NCBI GenBank assembly: GCA_019057775.1
Contig: JAHLWT010000081.1
Span: 1-13,080 of the forward strand
Length of the DNA stretch: 13,080 nucleotides
DNA from: Promethearchaeota archaeon
GTDB taxonomy: Archaea; Asgardarchaeota; Lokiarchaeia; Sigynarchaeales; SOKP01
Reading direction: 5' to 3'
Shown: one piece after another, positions 6,442 to 12,481 of the stretch
How the letters are laid out: every line of letters starts with the position of its first letter
Numbering within the stretch: the stretch's first letter is position 1
Program-made: the position numbers and the translations under genes
Notes under the pieces: generated by a model
Databases searched by the model: none
Told to the model about the DNA's origin: nothing
The model's input: only the letters and a program-made list of their open reading frames with translations

Positions 6442-7128
6442 ATGAAAAATACTATAAGACTACCTAAGTTTGGAAGTGGAATTGTTTGTGACAGTGCACG
6501 ACCACATCCTTCAGGTAAAATTGTTGCAGCTGGAATATTTACAATGTTTTGGGCTTGGGGATTTCCTGCTAACCGAAATTGGTCACTTATTATAACCTTA
6601 TTTTACGTGCCCAAAAAGCAGACAACCTTAATTTTTGGGATTCGCAAGAGAGGAAGTTCAAAAGTTGACACAATTGGAACTGCTGACATACAAGATAACA
6701 ATCCTGATAATCAACATACCATTAACGTTCAGTTAGGGCATGTTTTTGAATCAGAAGGTGATTATGAAATAATATGCACCTTAAAAGATTATAAAACTAA
6801 ACTTATAATTCCTTTCAATATTAGAACAAGAGATTGGCCGATATTTAATGGTAAGGAAATAGATTATTTAAATAAAAACAAAACTAAATTACCATACAAA
6901 CTAAGTGCACAAATTAAATGTAAGGACTGTGGACACTTATATAATTTTGAAGAGATTGTGTTACCTGACGAAGAAGTTTCAGGCGGTGCAATTAGATTTC
7001 CTGAGTCTGGAATATATGAGTGTGAGCATTGTGGCAGGTTGCTGAAGCTTAAAGATATACAAGGACAAATACGAGCATCAATAAAAGATAATTTAGTAAT
7101 TGCACTTAACCAGAATAGACATGTTTGA
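6442..7128 (+). CDS. DUF6941-like protein with C-terminal zinc ribbon
   Basis: 228 residues. The N-terminal part (about 10-130) follows the pattern CDSARP..GKIVAAGIF...GFPANRNWSLI, which I associate with DUF6941 proteins, a beta-rich fold of unknown function often found next to defence genes; this is a recollection, not a search. A zinc ribbon with CxxC pairs at C160/C163 and C194/C197 follows, with about 30 residues between the pairs, and then a short helical tail. No membrane or export signal. The gene overlaps the next one by 8 bases, so the pair is surely co-expressed. The zinc ribbon could bind nucleic acid or the HEPN-like partner. The ATG at 6442 lies 47 bp inside the cassette. Confidence 0.78.
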   Translation: MKNTIRLPKFGSGIVCDSARPHPSGKIVAAGIFTMFWAWGFPANRNWSLIITLFYVPKKQTTLIFGIRKRGSSKVDTIGTADIQDNNPDNQHTINVQLGHVFESEGDYEIICTLKDYKTKLIIPFNIRTRDWPIFNGKEIDYLNKNKTKLPYKLSAQIKCKDCGHLYNFEEIVLPDEEVSGGAIRFPESGIYECEHCGRLLKLKDIQGQIRASIKDNLVIALNQNRHV

Positions 7129-7816
7129 TCCATATAATAGAATGGCAAATTGCCAGAGGTTAGAAAGAACGATATCTGGCTTAATCGAAGCAAATCAGAT
7201 AACTGATGAAATTATTCAGGGGCACAATAAATACCATTATGCATTAATTCATAAGTTGAAAAGTGCTTTAGTTCATCTTCAAAATTTAAGAAATGTCTTA
7301 GAAAATACTGATGTTGCAACTGTTGTTCCAAATTCTTATGAGTTTCTTAATGAGGTTAATATGCATCTGGACAGTTTTTTCTATTGTAGTGGTAGTGCGT
7401 TAGATATTTTAGCTAGAGAAATATTGGTTTATTTCAATATTCCTTTGCCTGATATTGTTTATTTTTGGACAGTTCGTGGAGAAATTAATACTCATAGACC
7501 AGGTGATACAATTCTTCAAAGGTTAAATCCTCCCAACTGGAAAGAAGAATTTAGTAATTATAGAAATGCATTGACTCACGAGGTTTTAATTGGAACAAAT
7601 TTTTCTATACAAGTAAATCTAGAAGGAGGGGTTTACCATACAGTTATAGTGTTTCCTTTACCAGATGACCCAAGAGAAAATGAAAAAACATATAGAAACA
7701 ATCCAAATGCATTAGACTATTGTGAGAGTCTTTTTCGTAAGATTCTCTCTTTGATAAATGTAATACATGGAGAAATAGATACAAGGGCTAGGAATCAGAA
7801 TTCATTACCATTATAG
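7121..7816 (+). CDS. HEPN-like helical protein (R-x4-H motif)
   Basis: 231 residues if the ATG at 7121 is used; a TTG at 7100 would add seven residues and is less likely. The protein is mainly helical, with long amphipathic stretches at 1-60 and 75-110. EEFSNYRNALTHEVL contains R148, N149 and H153, the R-N-x3-H form of the HEPN motif, in a setting like that of Cthe_2314-type HEPN proteins. HEPN toxins are metal-independent RNases; in some families the His and Arg are needed for RNA cleavage. The 8-base overlap with the zinc-ribbon gene indicates tight coupling, as for a toxin with its partner, but neither role can be assigned from sequence alone. Confidence 0.78.
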   Translation: MFDPYNRMANCQRLERTISGLIEANQITDEIIQGHNKYHYALIHKLKSALVHLQNLRNVLENTDVATVVPNSYEFLNEVNMHLDSFFYCSGSALDILAREILVYFNIPLPDIVYFWTVRGEINTHRPGDTILQRLNPPNWKEEFSNYRNALTHEVLIGTNFSIQVNLEGGVYHTVIVFPLPDDPRENEKTYRNNPNALDYCESLFRKILSLINVIHGEIDTRARNQNSLPL

Positions 7817-7821
7817 AAAAA

Positions 7822-7955
7822 ACGGCAACCAACAATGTGTAAAAATGATAACCGGTATATTAGGTTTTTCGGGGTGTGTAGCCCGTTTCAACTTTCTTGT
7901 AACTTGACAGAAATGAAGCCCGCAATCGGCTACTATTCTTACACTTGCAGTTGGT
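7822..7955 (+). other. attC-like cassette recombination site (site 6)
   Basis: GGCAACCAAC (7824-7833) matches the complement of its own cassette start (GTTTGTTGAC, 6396-6405) at 8 of 10. The outer arms around ACCAAC..GTGTAA (7828-7842) and TTACAC..GTTGGT (7939-7955) are complementary with small bulges. The right core is CAGTTGGTT, with C-A in place of the [A/T]CG seen elsewhere. This is the last such site I can find; no matching R'' block follows the methyltransferase gene. Confidence 0.62.
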
Positions 7956-8070
7956 TATTCTTACCTTGATAATTGCAGTGTCTACTATTTTTAATGTTTG
8001 GGTTAGTTGTCAAAGAGAATCGCAGGAAACCACACTGCAACAGGAAACATCTGTTAATTTCATTAAATAA
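7951..8070 (+). CDS. Possible 39-aa lipoprotein-like small protein, copy 2
   Basis: Same frame as 3074-3193, here opening with TTG instead of ATG at the cassette junction. It differs from copy 1 at R17W, I18V, A34T and F35S. The hydrophobic N-terminus and SCQ at residues 19-21 are kept. A perfect hairpin with a T run begins 9 bases after the stop, which suits the end of a short transcript. Lack of ATG, lack of SD and the all-replacement differences keep this doubtful. Confidence 0.28.
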   Translation: MVILTLIIAVSTIFNVWVSCQRESQETTLQQETSVNFIK

Positions 8071-8079
8071 CATCAATCA
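7961..8079 (+). repeat. 119-bp repeat B, copy 2
   Basis: Gapless match to 3084-3202 at 115 of 119 positions. It ends where the terminator hairpin begins. See copy 1 for the shared reading frame. Confidence 0.9.
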
Positions 8080-8100
8080 TCCTTTGTAAGGATTTTTTTT
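8079..8100 (+). terminator. Intrinsic terminator before the methyltransferase gene
   Basis: Perfect 6-bp stem ATCCTT/AAGGAT with a TGT loop, followed by seven T. It should isolate the methyltransferase gene from transcription of the cassette array. Confidence 0.72.
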
Positions 8101-8137
8101 ATTGTGAGGTACAAAAAAAGTGTAATTATGATAGTTA

Positions 8138-8169
8138 TATGTAATATTCTATCGTGCTTCGTATCTTTG
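8138..8169 (+). promoter_or_regulatory. Bacteroidetes-type promoter of the methyltransferase-nuclease gene
   Basis: TATCTTTG (8162-8169) fits the -7 box TAnnTTTG exactly. TATG at 8138-8141, 20 bp upstream, is a three-of-four fit to TTTG. The likely start of transcription (about 8175) lies 24 bp before the ATG at 8199, which rules out the upstream GTG at 8154 as the translation start. Confidence 0.62.
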
Positions 8170-8198
8170 TGGATAATACCATAAAAGAAATTAAAAAA

Positions 8199-9833
8199 AT
8201 GAATAAACTGTATTTTGGTGATTGTTTGGATATTTTAATAGACTTAAACCAACAATACCCTCAGGGATTTATCGACCTGATTTATATTGACCCACCTTTC
8301 AATTCAAATAGAAACTATAATATCCTGTTTGAGGATGTTGATATGGCTGAGACTAAAGCGCAAAAAGAAGCATTTAAGGACACATGGAGTAATGTTATCT
8401 ATTTGGATACTTTGAGTGAAATCCATGAATTAGACTTGGATTTGTATAATTTCCTGCATGCACTTGACAACATAAATATTTCACTCGGAGCTGTATCTTA
8501 TCTTTCTACCATGGCTATTCGTATATACTATATGCATAAACTGTTGAAAGAAACTGGAAGCTTATATATTCATTGTGATATAACAATGAATCATTATTTG
8601 AAAATTTTATGTGACTTGATATTTGGTGAGAAAAATTTCCGGAATGAGATTATTTGGAAAAGGACAAGTGCAGGCAAACCAATTTATAGGAATCTACCTA
8701 AAAATGCCGATTATATTCTTATGTATACCAAATCAGGTAAATACAAATTCAATCCGGTGACAGTGAAACTGTCGAAAGATGATATAAAGGCTTATAATTT
8801 GGATGATGGTGATGGGCGAGGTACATACAATACTCAACCAATTATTAATCCTGATAATAGACCAAATCTTAAATATGTCTATGTTGATTTACATGGCAGG
8901 AAATGGAATCCCCCACCAAATGGTTGGCGCTTCAATGAGGAGAGGATGAGAGAGCTTGAAAAAGATAATAGATTGTTCTTTATGAAAAAAACTATAAGAG
9001 AAAAGTATTTTCTGGCAGATAGAATCAAGAAAGGGAAACAAATCTCAAACGTATGGATTGATATACAAAATGTTGCAGGTGGTTCTAATGAACGACTTGG
9101 ATTCCCTACTCAAAAACCAATTGCTTTGATGGAGAGGATTATCAACGCAAGTAGTAATGAGGGTGAATTAGTAGCTGATTTCTTTTGTGGATGTGGCACA
9201 ACGATTGCTGCAGCAGAAAAGCTAAAAAGGAAATGGTTAGGTGTTGATATTTCTCATTTAGCAATTAAACTTAATACTAAACGGTTAATGGATGCTTATG
9301 GTACAGAAATTAGAAAAACCTTTGAGATTTTTGGTTTCCCAAGAGATATTGCCTCTGCTCATGAATTAGCAGAAGGAACAAAAAAAGGTAGAATGAAATT
9401 CGAGGAATGGATTATTGAGGTAATGTTACATGGAGTTCTTAATCCAAGGAAAACCCAAACGGGCTTCGATGGGTATCTCACATTTGATGTTCAAGGTGTC
9501 CGACAAACTATTTTAATTGAAGTTAAAAGTGGAAATGCAACATTGACACAAGTCAACCATTTTATTAAAACGGTTGAAGAAAAAGAAGCGGATATGGGAT
9601 TGTTCGTCTGCTTTGCCAATCAAGTTACCAGAGGAATGGAAGGAACTGCTAAACGACAAGGATTTTATGACCAAGACCGATTTGGAACTCGATATCATAA
9701 GATTCAAATTATTACGGTTGATGATTTATTGAATTACAATCAGCCCAACATTCCACAATCTACTGTTGGAACTTTCAAATCAGCAGAAAGAAAAATAGAA
9801 GAAGACGATTCTCAAAGTGAAATTGAGTTTTAA
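8199..9833 (+). CDS. DNA adenine methyltransferase fused to a PD-(D/E)XK nuclease domain
   Basis: 545 residues from ATG 8199 (MNKLYFGDCLDIL, the usual opening of this family). Motif IV DPPF is at 31-34. TQKP lies before motif I, and the SAM-binding loop DFFCGCGTT is at 327-335. Motif IV before motif I is the beta class, as in type III Mod subunits and many solo N6-adenine methylases. After about residue 395 a second domain follows: FEEWIIEVM, then TGFDGYLTF with D424 and ILIEVKSG with E441 and K443, a D-x16-E-x-K signature of PD-(D/E)XK nucleases of the Mrr/restriction type. The tail is acidic. The fusion suggests a single-chain restriction-modification enzyme, or a methylase with a domain that recruits or cuts DNA. 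No separate restriction or specificity gene adjoins. Target sequence unknown. It lies behind the last attC-like site, in a cassette-like position led by repeat B. Confidence 0.9.
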   Translation: MNKLYFGDCLDILIDLNQQYPQGFIDLIYIDPPFNSNRNYNILFEDVDMAETKAQKEAFKDTWSNVIYLDTLSEIHELDLDLYNFLHALDNINISLGAVSYLSTMAIRIYYMHKLLKETGSLYIHCDITMNHYLKILCDLIFGEKNFRNEIIWKRTSAGKPIYRNLPKNADYILMYTKSGKYKFNPVTVKLSKDDIKAYNLDDGDGRGTYNTQPIINPDNRPNLKYVYVDLHGRKWNPPPNGWRFNEERMRELEKDNRLFFMKKTIREKYFLADRIKKGKQISNVWIDIQNVAGGSNERLGFPTQKPIALMERIINASSNEGELVADFFCGCGTTIAAAEKLKRKWLGVDISHLAIKLNTKRLMDAYGTEIRKTFEIFGFPRDIASAHELAEGTKKGRMKFEEWIIEVMLHGVLNPRKTQTGFDGYLTFDVQGVRQTILIEVKSGNATLTQVNHFIKTVEEKEADMGLFVCFANQVTRGMEGTAKRQGFYDQDRFGTRYHKIQIITVDDLLNYNQPNIPQSTVGTFKSAERKIEEDDSQSEIEF

Positions 9834-10264
9834 AAAAAGGAAAAAACTATTTACACTATTGGATCGATATTCCTGTAGCCATTGAAAGAGAAATAAAAAA
9901 AATTAAATCTTAAAAGAGAATAATCAAGTTGAATTTTTGAAAACATCGAATCTCAGGCAATTTCCGCCTAATTTTTGATTTAGAAACATTGGTGTTCTTT
10001 TCGTATATTAATGATGACGAATGTTACCTATTTTGATGAATTACCTCACCTTTACGAACTTTTGTTACACAATAAAAAAGACGTTTTGCGGTATTATTTT
10101 TACCTCGATGGTGGTATTCGTCTATTAACCCTGACTATCCCTAAAAACGTTCCCATGTGGCAAATTTTGGATGTTTGAACCATAGTTGAGCCATGTCGAT
10201 TAACTAACGTTTTTCAGAACACATGGTCAAACCGGATTAATAGGCCAATTTCATCCGGATCATG
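9834..10264. other. 431-bp gene-poor stretch with possible gene remnants
   Basis: Just after the methyltransferase stop, a short + strand frame ends HYWIDIPVAIEREIKKIKS before TAA at about 9910. It reads like the tail of a real protein but has no start. A small AGGC/GCCT hairpin with a T run (about 9955-9983) may be a weak terminator. The 55-codon frame at 10011 is listed separately. Between it and 10264 lies an imperfect inverted repeat with ACATG/CATGT and CCGGAT/ATCCGG (10221-10265). Confidence 0.4.
10011..10178 (+). CDS. Possible 55-aa protein or remnant
   Basis: Begins ATGATG at 10011 and ends TGA at 10176-10178. The product has a normal residue mix (MMTNVTYFDELPHLYELLL, then NKKDVLRYYFYLDGGIRLL), unlike the Phe/Ser-rich shadows of AT-rich DNA. 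I do not recognise it. It may be a truncated remnant of a larger gene. Confidence 0.35.
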   Translation: MMTNVTYFDELPHLYELLLHNKKDVLRYYFYLDGGIRLLTLTIPKNVPMWQILDV

Positions 10265-10684
10265 TTAGGCGATCCTATTTTTTATGTGATTAATTAGCTC
10301 ATCTTCCACGAAGTACAATTGACCACTTTTTTGAAATTTATGCGAAGGTATTTCACCTTCTGAAGCTAATTTTCGAACCTGTGAGCGTGTTAAAAATAAT
10401 AGATTACAAACATCATTTAAACCAATAATACAATTCTGTCTCGGATTATTCCAGATTGCAACTGAACTCTTTAGTTTATTGACTTCGCTGCAAATTCCGG
10501 TGTAAGTGAGCACCCTATTCCGGTTTAATGTGAGCAGTCTGTTTGTAATTAAATTATATAATCGTTTTGCATTGATATTGTGATGTTTACGTTCCGGTTT
10601 CAGGTGCTCAGCCATTTCCGGAATCATATGCTCAGTTTGTTCCGGAATAGGGTGCTCAGTCTGTCCGGATTTTGCACCAGGCAA
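10265..10684 (-). CDS. Excisionase-like HTH protein, 5' end replaced by a miniature IS
   Basis: 139 codons from a TTG at 10684; the first ATG is codon 20. Residues 88-134 (GLNDVCNLLFLTRSQVRKL...YFVEDEL) form a compact MerR/excisionase-type helix-turn-helix, as in Bacteroidetes element-borne HTH proteins that regulate excision or mobilisation. Residues 1-65 are not HTH-like: they are the translation of the IS21-type miniature element at 10489-10676, seen as the repeats EHPIPEQTEHMIPE...EHLKPE. After residue 66 there is no ATG, so either the element supplies the start codon or the gene is a 5'-truncated pseudogene. Its upstream region holds the TATAACA dyads at 10744-11026, which could be its binding sites. 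Confidence 0.6.
   Translation of the reverse strand: MPGAKSGQTEHPIPEQTEHMIPEMAEHLKPERKHHNINAKRLYNLITNRLLTLNRNRVLTYTGICSEVNKLKSSVAIWNNPRQNCIIGLNDVCNLLFLTRSQVRKLASEGEIPSHKFQKSGQLYFVEDELINHIKNRIA
10489..10676. mobile_element. 188-bp miniature element with IS21-type ends
   Basis: The ends are TGCAAATTCCGG (10489) and, inverted, TGCAAAATCCGG (10676). Behind each end come repeats of CCGG-N6/7-TGAGCA: two at the left end (N6 then N7) and three at the right end (N6, N7, N7), with an identical TGAGCACCCTATTCCGG joining the first two at both ends. Several terminal repeats, an unequal number at the two ends, and TG..CA termini are typical of the IS21 family. No istA or istB gene fits in 188 bp, so it is a non-autonomous MITE. 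No clear target duplication is seen (ACTTCGC left, CCAGGC right). Confidence 0.75.
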
Positions 10685-10743
10685 CAGAAAACGGTTTGAA
10701 AATATATAAAAAAAAGTGATAAAGGTGCGGAGGAAAGTAGAAT

Positions 10744-10776
10744 TATAACAGTAGGTGAAGCAAGTAATGTGTTATA
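10744..10776. repeat. Dyad TATAACA-N19-TGTTATA
   Basis: Same 7-bp arms as the three dyads downstream, but with a 19-bp instead of a 9-bp spacer, that is, one helical turn more. It lies 70 bp before the next dyad. Confidence 0.6.
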
Positions 10777-10810
10777 TATTCGCTAAAACAGGATAAAACA
10801 TACAAAATAG

Positions 10811-10839
10811 CTGTATAACAGTCATAGCTTGTTATAGCG
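10811..10839. repeat. Dyad TATAACA-N9-TGTTATA, copy 1
   Basis: CTGTATAACA, spacer GTCATAGCT, TGTTATAGCG. The spacer begins GTCATA in all three N9 copies, always in the same orientation. Confidence 0.75.
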
Positions 10840-10903
10840 GTGATATGAAGCCTTTTTTTTAACTAATTTGGAGAAATTAACAGGATTTTACTACTTAAAA
10901 TGG

Positions 10904-10932
10904 CTGTATAACAGTCATACATTGTTATACAG
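10904..10932. repeat. Dyad TATAACA-N9-TGTTATA, copy 2
   Basis: CTGTATAACA and TGTTATACAG form perfect 10-bp arms around GTCATACAT. It lies 93 bp after copy 1 and 94 bp before copy 3. AGGAGG directly abuts its right end (10931-10936). Confidence 0.8.
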
Positions 10933-10940
10933 GAGGTTTG

Positions 10941-10975
10941 GCCTTATAATATTTGAGATATTATAGGGCTTTTTA
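10941..10975 (+). terminator. Strong intrinsic terminator inside the dyad array
   Basis: Stem GCCTTATAATAT (10941-10952) with 10958-10969, 12 bp with one G-U pair, loop TTGAG, then TTTTTATATTT. It ends a + strand transcript, yet no protein gene lies upstream on that strand after 10685, so it implies a short untranslated RNA or marks decay of a former gene. Confidence 0.75.
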
Positions 10976-10997
10976 TATTTAAAGTCATTTCACCACT

Positions 10998-11026
10998 CCA
11001 TATAACAGTCATAGCGTGTTATACAG
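10998..11026. repeat. Dyad TATAACA-N9-TGTTATA, copy 3
   Basis: TATAACA (11001-11007), spacer GTCATAGCG, TGTTATACAG (11017-11026). The left arm lacks the CTG seen in copies 1 and 2. Confidence 0.75.
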
Positions 11027-11098
11027 AGAATATATAAATATTTTCCGAATGGATTAGTTTTTTTAAAAAGCAAAATATATAATACTTTTAGAAAATCT

Positions 11099-11202
11099 CA
11101 GAAAATACTAAGAGTTTTCTCCTACAGAAAATACTAAGAGTTTTCTCCTACAGAAAATACTAAGAGTTTTCTCCTACAGAAAATACTAAGAGTTTTCTCT
11201 GA
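11099..11202. repeat. Four tandem 26-bp palindromic repeats
   Basis: Units begin at 11099, 11125, 11151 and 11177. The first three are identical; the fourth differs only in its last three bases. Each carries the palindrome AGAAAA-N9-TTTTCT. A partial further copy (AGAAAATCTC) precedes the block. Spacing and perfection resemble iterons, such as those bound by plasmid replication or partition proteins. The small gene at 11261 follows 58 bp later. Confidence 0.88.
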
Positions 11203-11260
11203 TAAAAATTAGTAATTAATATTTTTTACTAGAAGAAACAGCAATTGAAATTAAATCAAG

Positions 11261-11611
11261 ATGAAAGCAAAAATATTTCATAACATATATCAGGACGGAA
11301 TTGAGGTAAAGATTTTAGATGGGCCAAAAGAATCCTTAAAAAGTGAATTGGGTAATTTTGGATTCAGATACAGTTCAAGGAATAAAGTATATTATGCTAA
11401 ATACAGTAATATTTTATGGAATATGGTGCGTGAGTTATTAGATGAATTTTTGCCAGAGGATGAGAAGCAATCAATAAAAAAAGAAATATCCATACCTGAG
11501 ATTGACATGGATATATTTGACAAAACGCACATTAAAAAAAAAGTGTCAACCGAAGTCCGAAGTATTATATACAAGTATATTCGTTTAATAAGTTTAGACT
11601 TTGAGAGATAA
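11261..11611 (+). CDS. Small protein with GFRxSxxxxVxYAK motif, downstream of iteron-like repeats
   Basis: 116 residues, ATG at 11261. Residues 1-60 (IFHNIYQDGIEVKIL...GFRYSSRNKVYYAKYSN) match the pattern of a short beta-alpha domain (GFRWS..K.WYAK) that I associate with mobile-element and plasmid proteins of Bacteroidetes, including parts of antirestriction-like proteins. The second half is a polar, acidic linker and a basic helix. No catalytic residues are apparent. The position just behind the tandem palindromes suggests the gene is controlled by, or acts on, those repeats. Function not assignable. Confidence 0.65.
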   Translation: MKAKIFHNIYQDGIEVKILDGPKESLKSELGNFGFRYSSRNKVYYAKYSNILWNMVRELLDEFLPEDEKQSIKKEISIPEIDMDIFDKTHIKKKVSTEVRSIIYKYIRLISLDFER

Positions 11612-12053
11612 AAGAGAGACAAAAGGTGATTTTGATAAATGGATTTTATTATCGGCTAGGGGATTAAAAATTCTGCTTGCGGTTACATTCCGACTCAATC
11701 AAGTAGTCTGATACTTAACCATCAAATTTCCAGAGTAAAATGCTTCTATTTCTTAAGAAATAGAGGGTTTTGGGGTACCTGTCTTCATTTCAAAATACCG
11801 GACTCAATAAAATCTCTGCAACAAACTTGAATTCAATCCCTCGCAATTTCTTGCCATATCAGAAAAGGAGGATAAAAACTTTCTGGTATTGGGTTGTATT
11901 TACTGCAGAAATAATTACAGAGGCTGCTATGAACTTTCCGAAAAATCAACACTTAAAATACTGACCTCCTTTCCTAGTCCAGCAATAATAAGAAATACAG
12001 ATAGCCACAGAATTACGGATTAATTATCATAAAAAGGTCAAAATTCTGAATAA
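11612..12053. other. 442-bp stretch without a convincing gene
   Basis: A 64-codon + strand frame at 11770 has no features and an unlikely start. The only clear structure is a palindrome, CTATTTCTTAAGAAATAG (11746-11763), extending to 11743-11766 with one wobble and followed by GTTTTGGGG. It could act as a poor terminator for the gene at 11261. Confidence 0.45.
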
Positions 12054-12425
12054 TTACTCATCACAGGCATTCAACCTTTGAATAGAGAAATATCGATCAT
12101 TCTTCTTTCGAAACATGAATTGACCTGTTGAGTATTCATCTACTATTCCAATTGTAGCTTGAAAATTCCTTAAAGTTTCGACCCTCAATTCATTCATACC
12201 CTCTTTTAGACATTTTTCAGCCTTAAAATCTAGATATTCATCAACCGTCATACCTTCTTTAGAAGAATTGTCTAGGCTGCTTACTTGGACCTCATTCTCT
12301 TTAATTCCATTCTTTAATCCATGCTTTAGCCATAAATGTCCTCTATACCCACGTTTGTTGAAGATCTTTCCACAAATCTCACAAACAATAGTTACAGCGG
12401 GTTTTCGATGTTTTGGATAGCTCAT
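12054..12425 (-). CDS. C2H2-type zinc-finger protein, probably a DNA-binding autoregulator
   Basis: 123 residues. The N-terminal finger CEICGKIFNKRGYRGHLWLKH has C15, C18, H30 and H35 (C-x2-C-x11-H-x4-H), close to a classic C2H2 finger and like Ros/MucR-type or phage-borne single-finger proteins of bacteria. The rest (about 45-123) is helical and polar without a known motif, perhaps for dimerisation. The ATG at 12425 is supported by a canonical promoter 25-56 bp upstream. Three 14-bp palindromes lie over this promoter, so a role as its own repressor is the natural guess, though the binding protein is not proven. The gene is monocistronic here. Confidence 0.75.
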   Translation of the reverse strand: MSYPKHRKPAVTIVCEICGKIFNKRGYRGHLWLKHGLKNGIKENEVQVSSLDNSSKEGMTVDEYLDFKAEKCLKEGMNELRVETLRNFQATIGIVDEYSTGQFMFRKKNDRYFSIQRLNACDE

Positions 12426-12449
12426 GATTTCATTAATTTATATTGATGA

Positions 12450-12481
12450 CAAAATTAAAGTTACTTGTGTAATTTTCCAAA
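12450..12481 (-). promoter_or_regulatory. Canonical Bacteroidetes promoter of the zinc-finger gene
   Basis: Read on the - strand: TTTG (12481-12478), a 20-bp spacer, and TAATTTTG (12457-12450), an exact fit to TTTG-N19/21-TAnnTTTG. Transcription should start near 12444, about 20 bases ahead of the ATG. Confidence 0.75.

Noticed and set aside
6864..7193. 109-codon - strand frame across the zinc-ribbon/HEPN overlap
   Set aside because: Antisense shadow of two well-supported + strand genes.
8154..8198. Upstream GTG start of the methyltransferase
   Set aside because: It would place the -7 promoter box inside the coding sequence, and the family begins at MNKLYFGD.
10811..11026. XerCD dif site
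   Set aside because: The arms do not resemble the conserved TTATGTTAA-type Xer arm, and there are three copies.
11099..11202. CRISPR array
   Set aside because: The 26-bp units are directly abutting, with no unique spacers between them.
11770..11964. 64-codon + strand frame
   Set aside because: No credible start, no protein-like features, nothing upstream suggesting expression.
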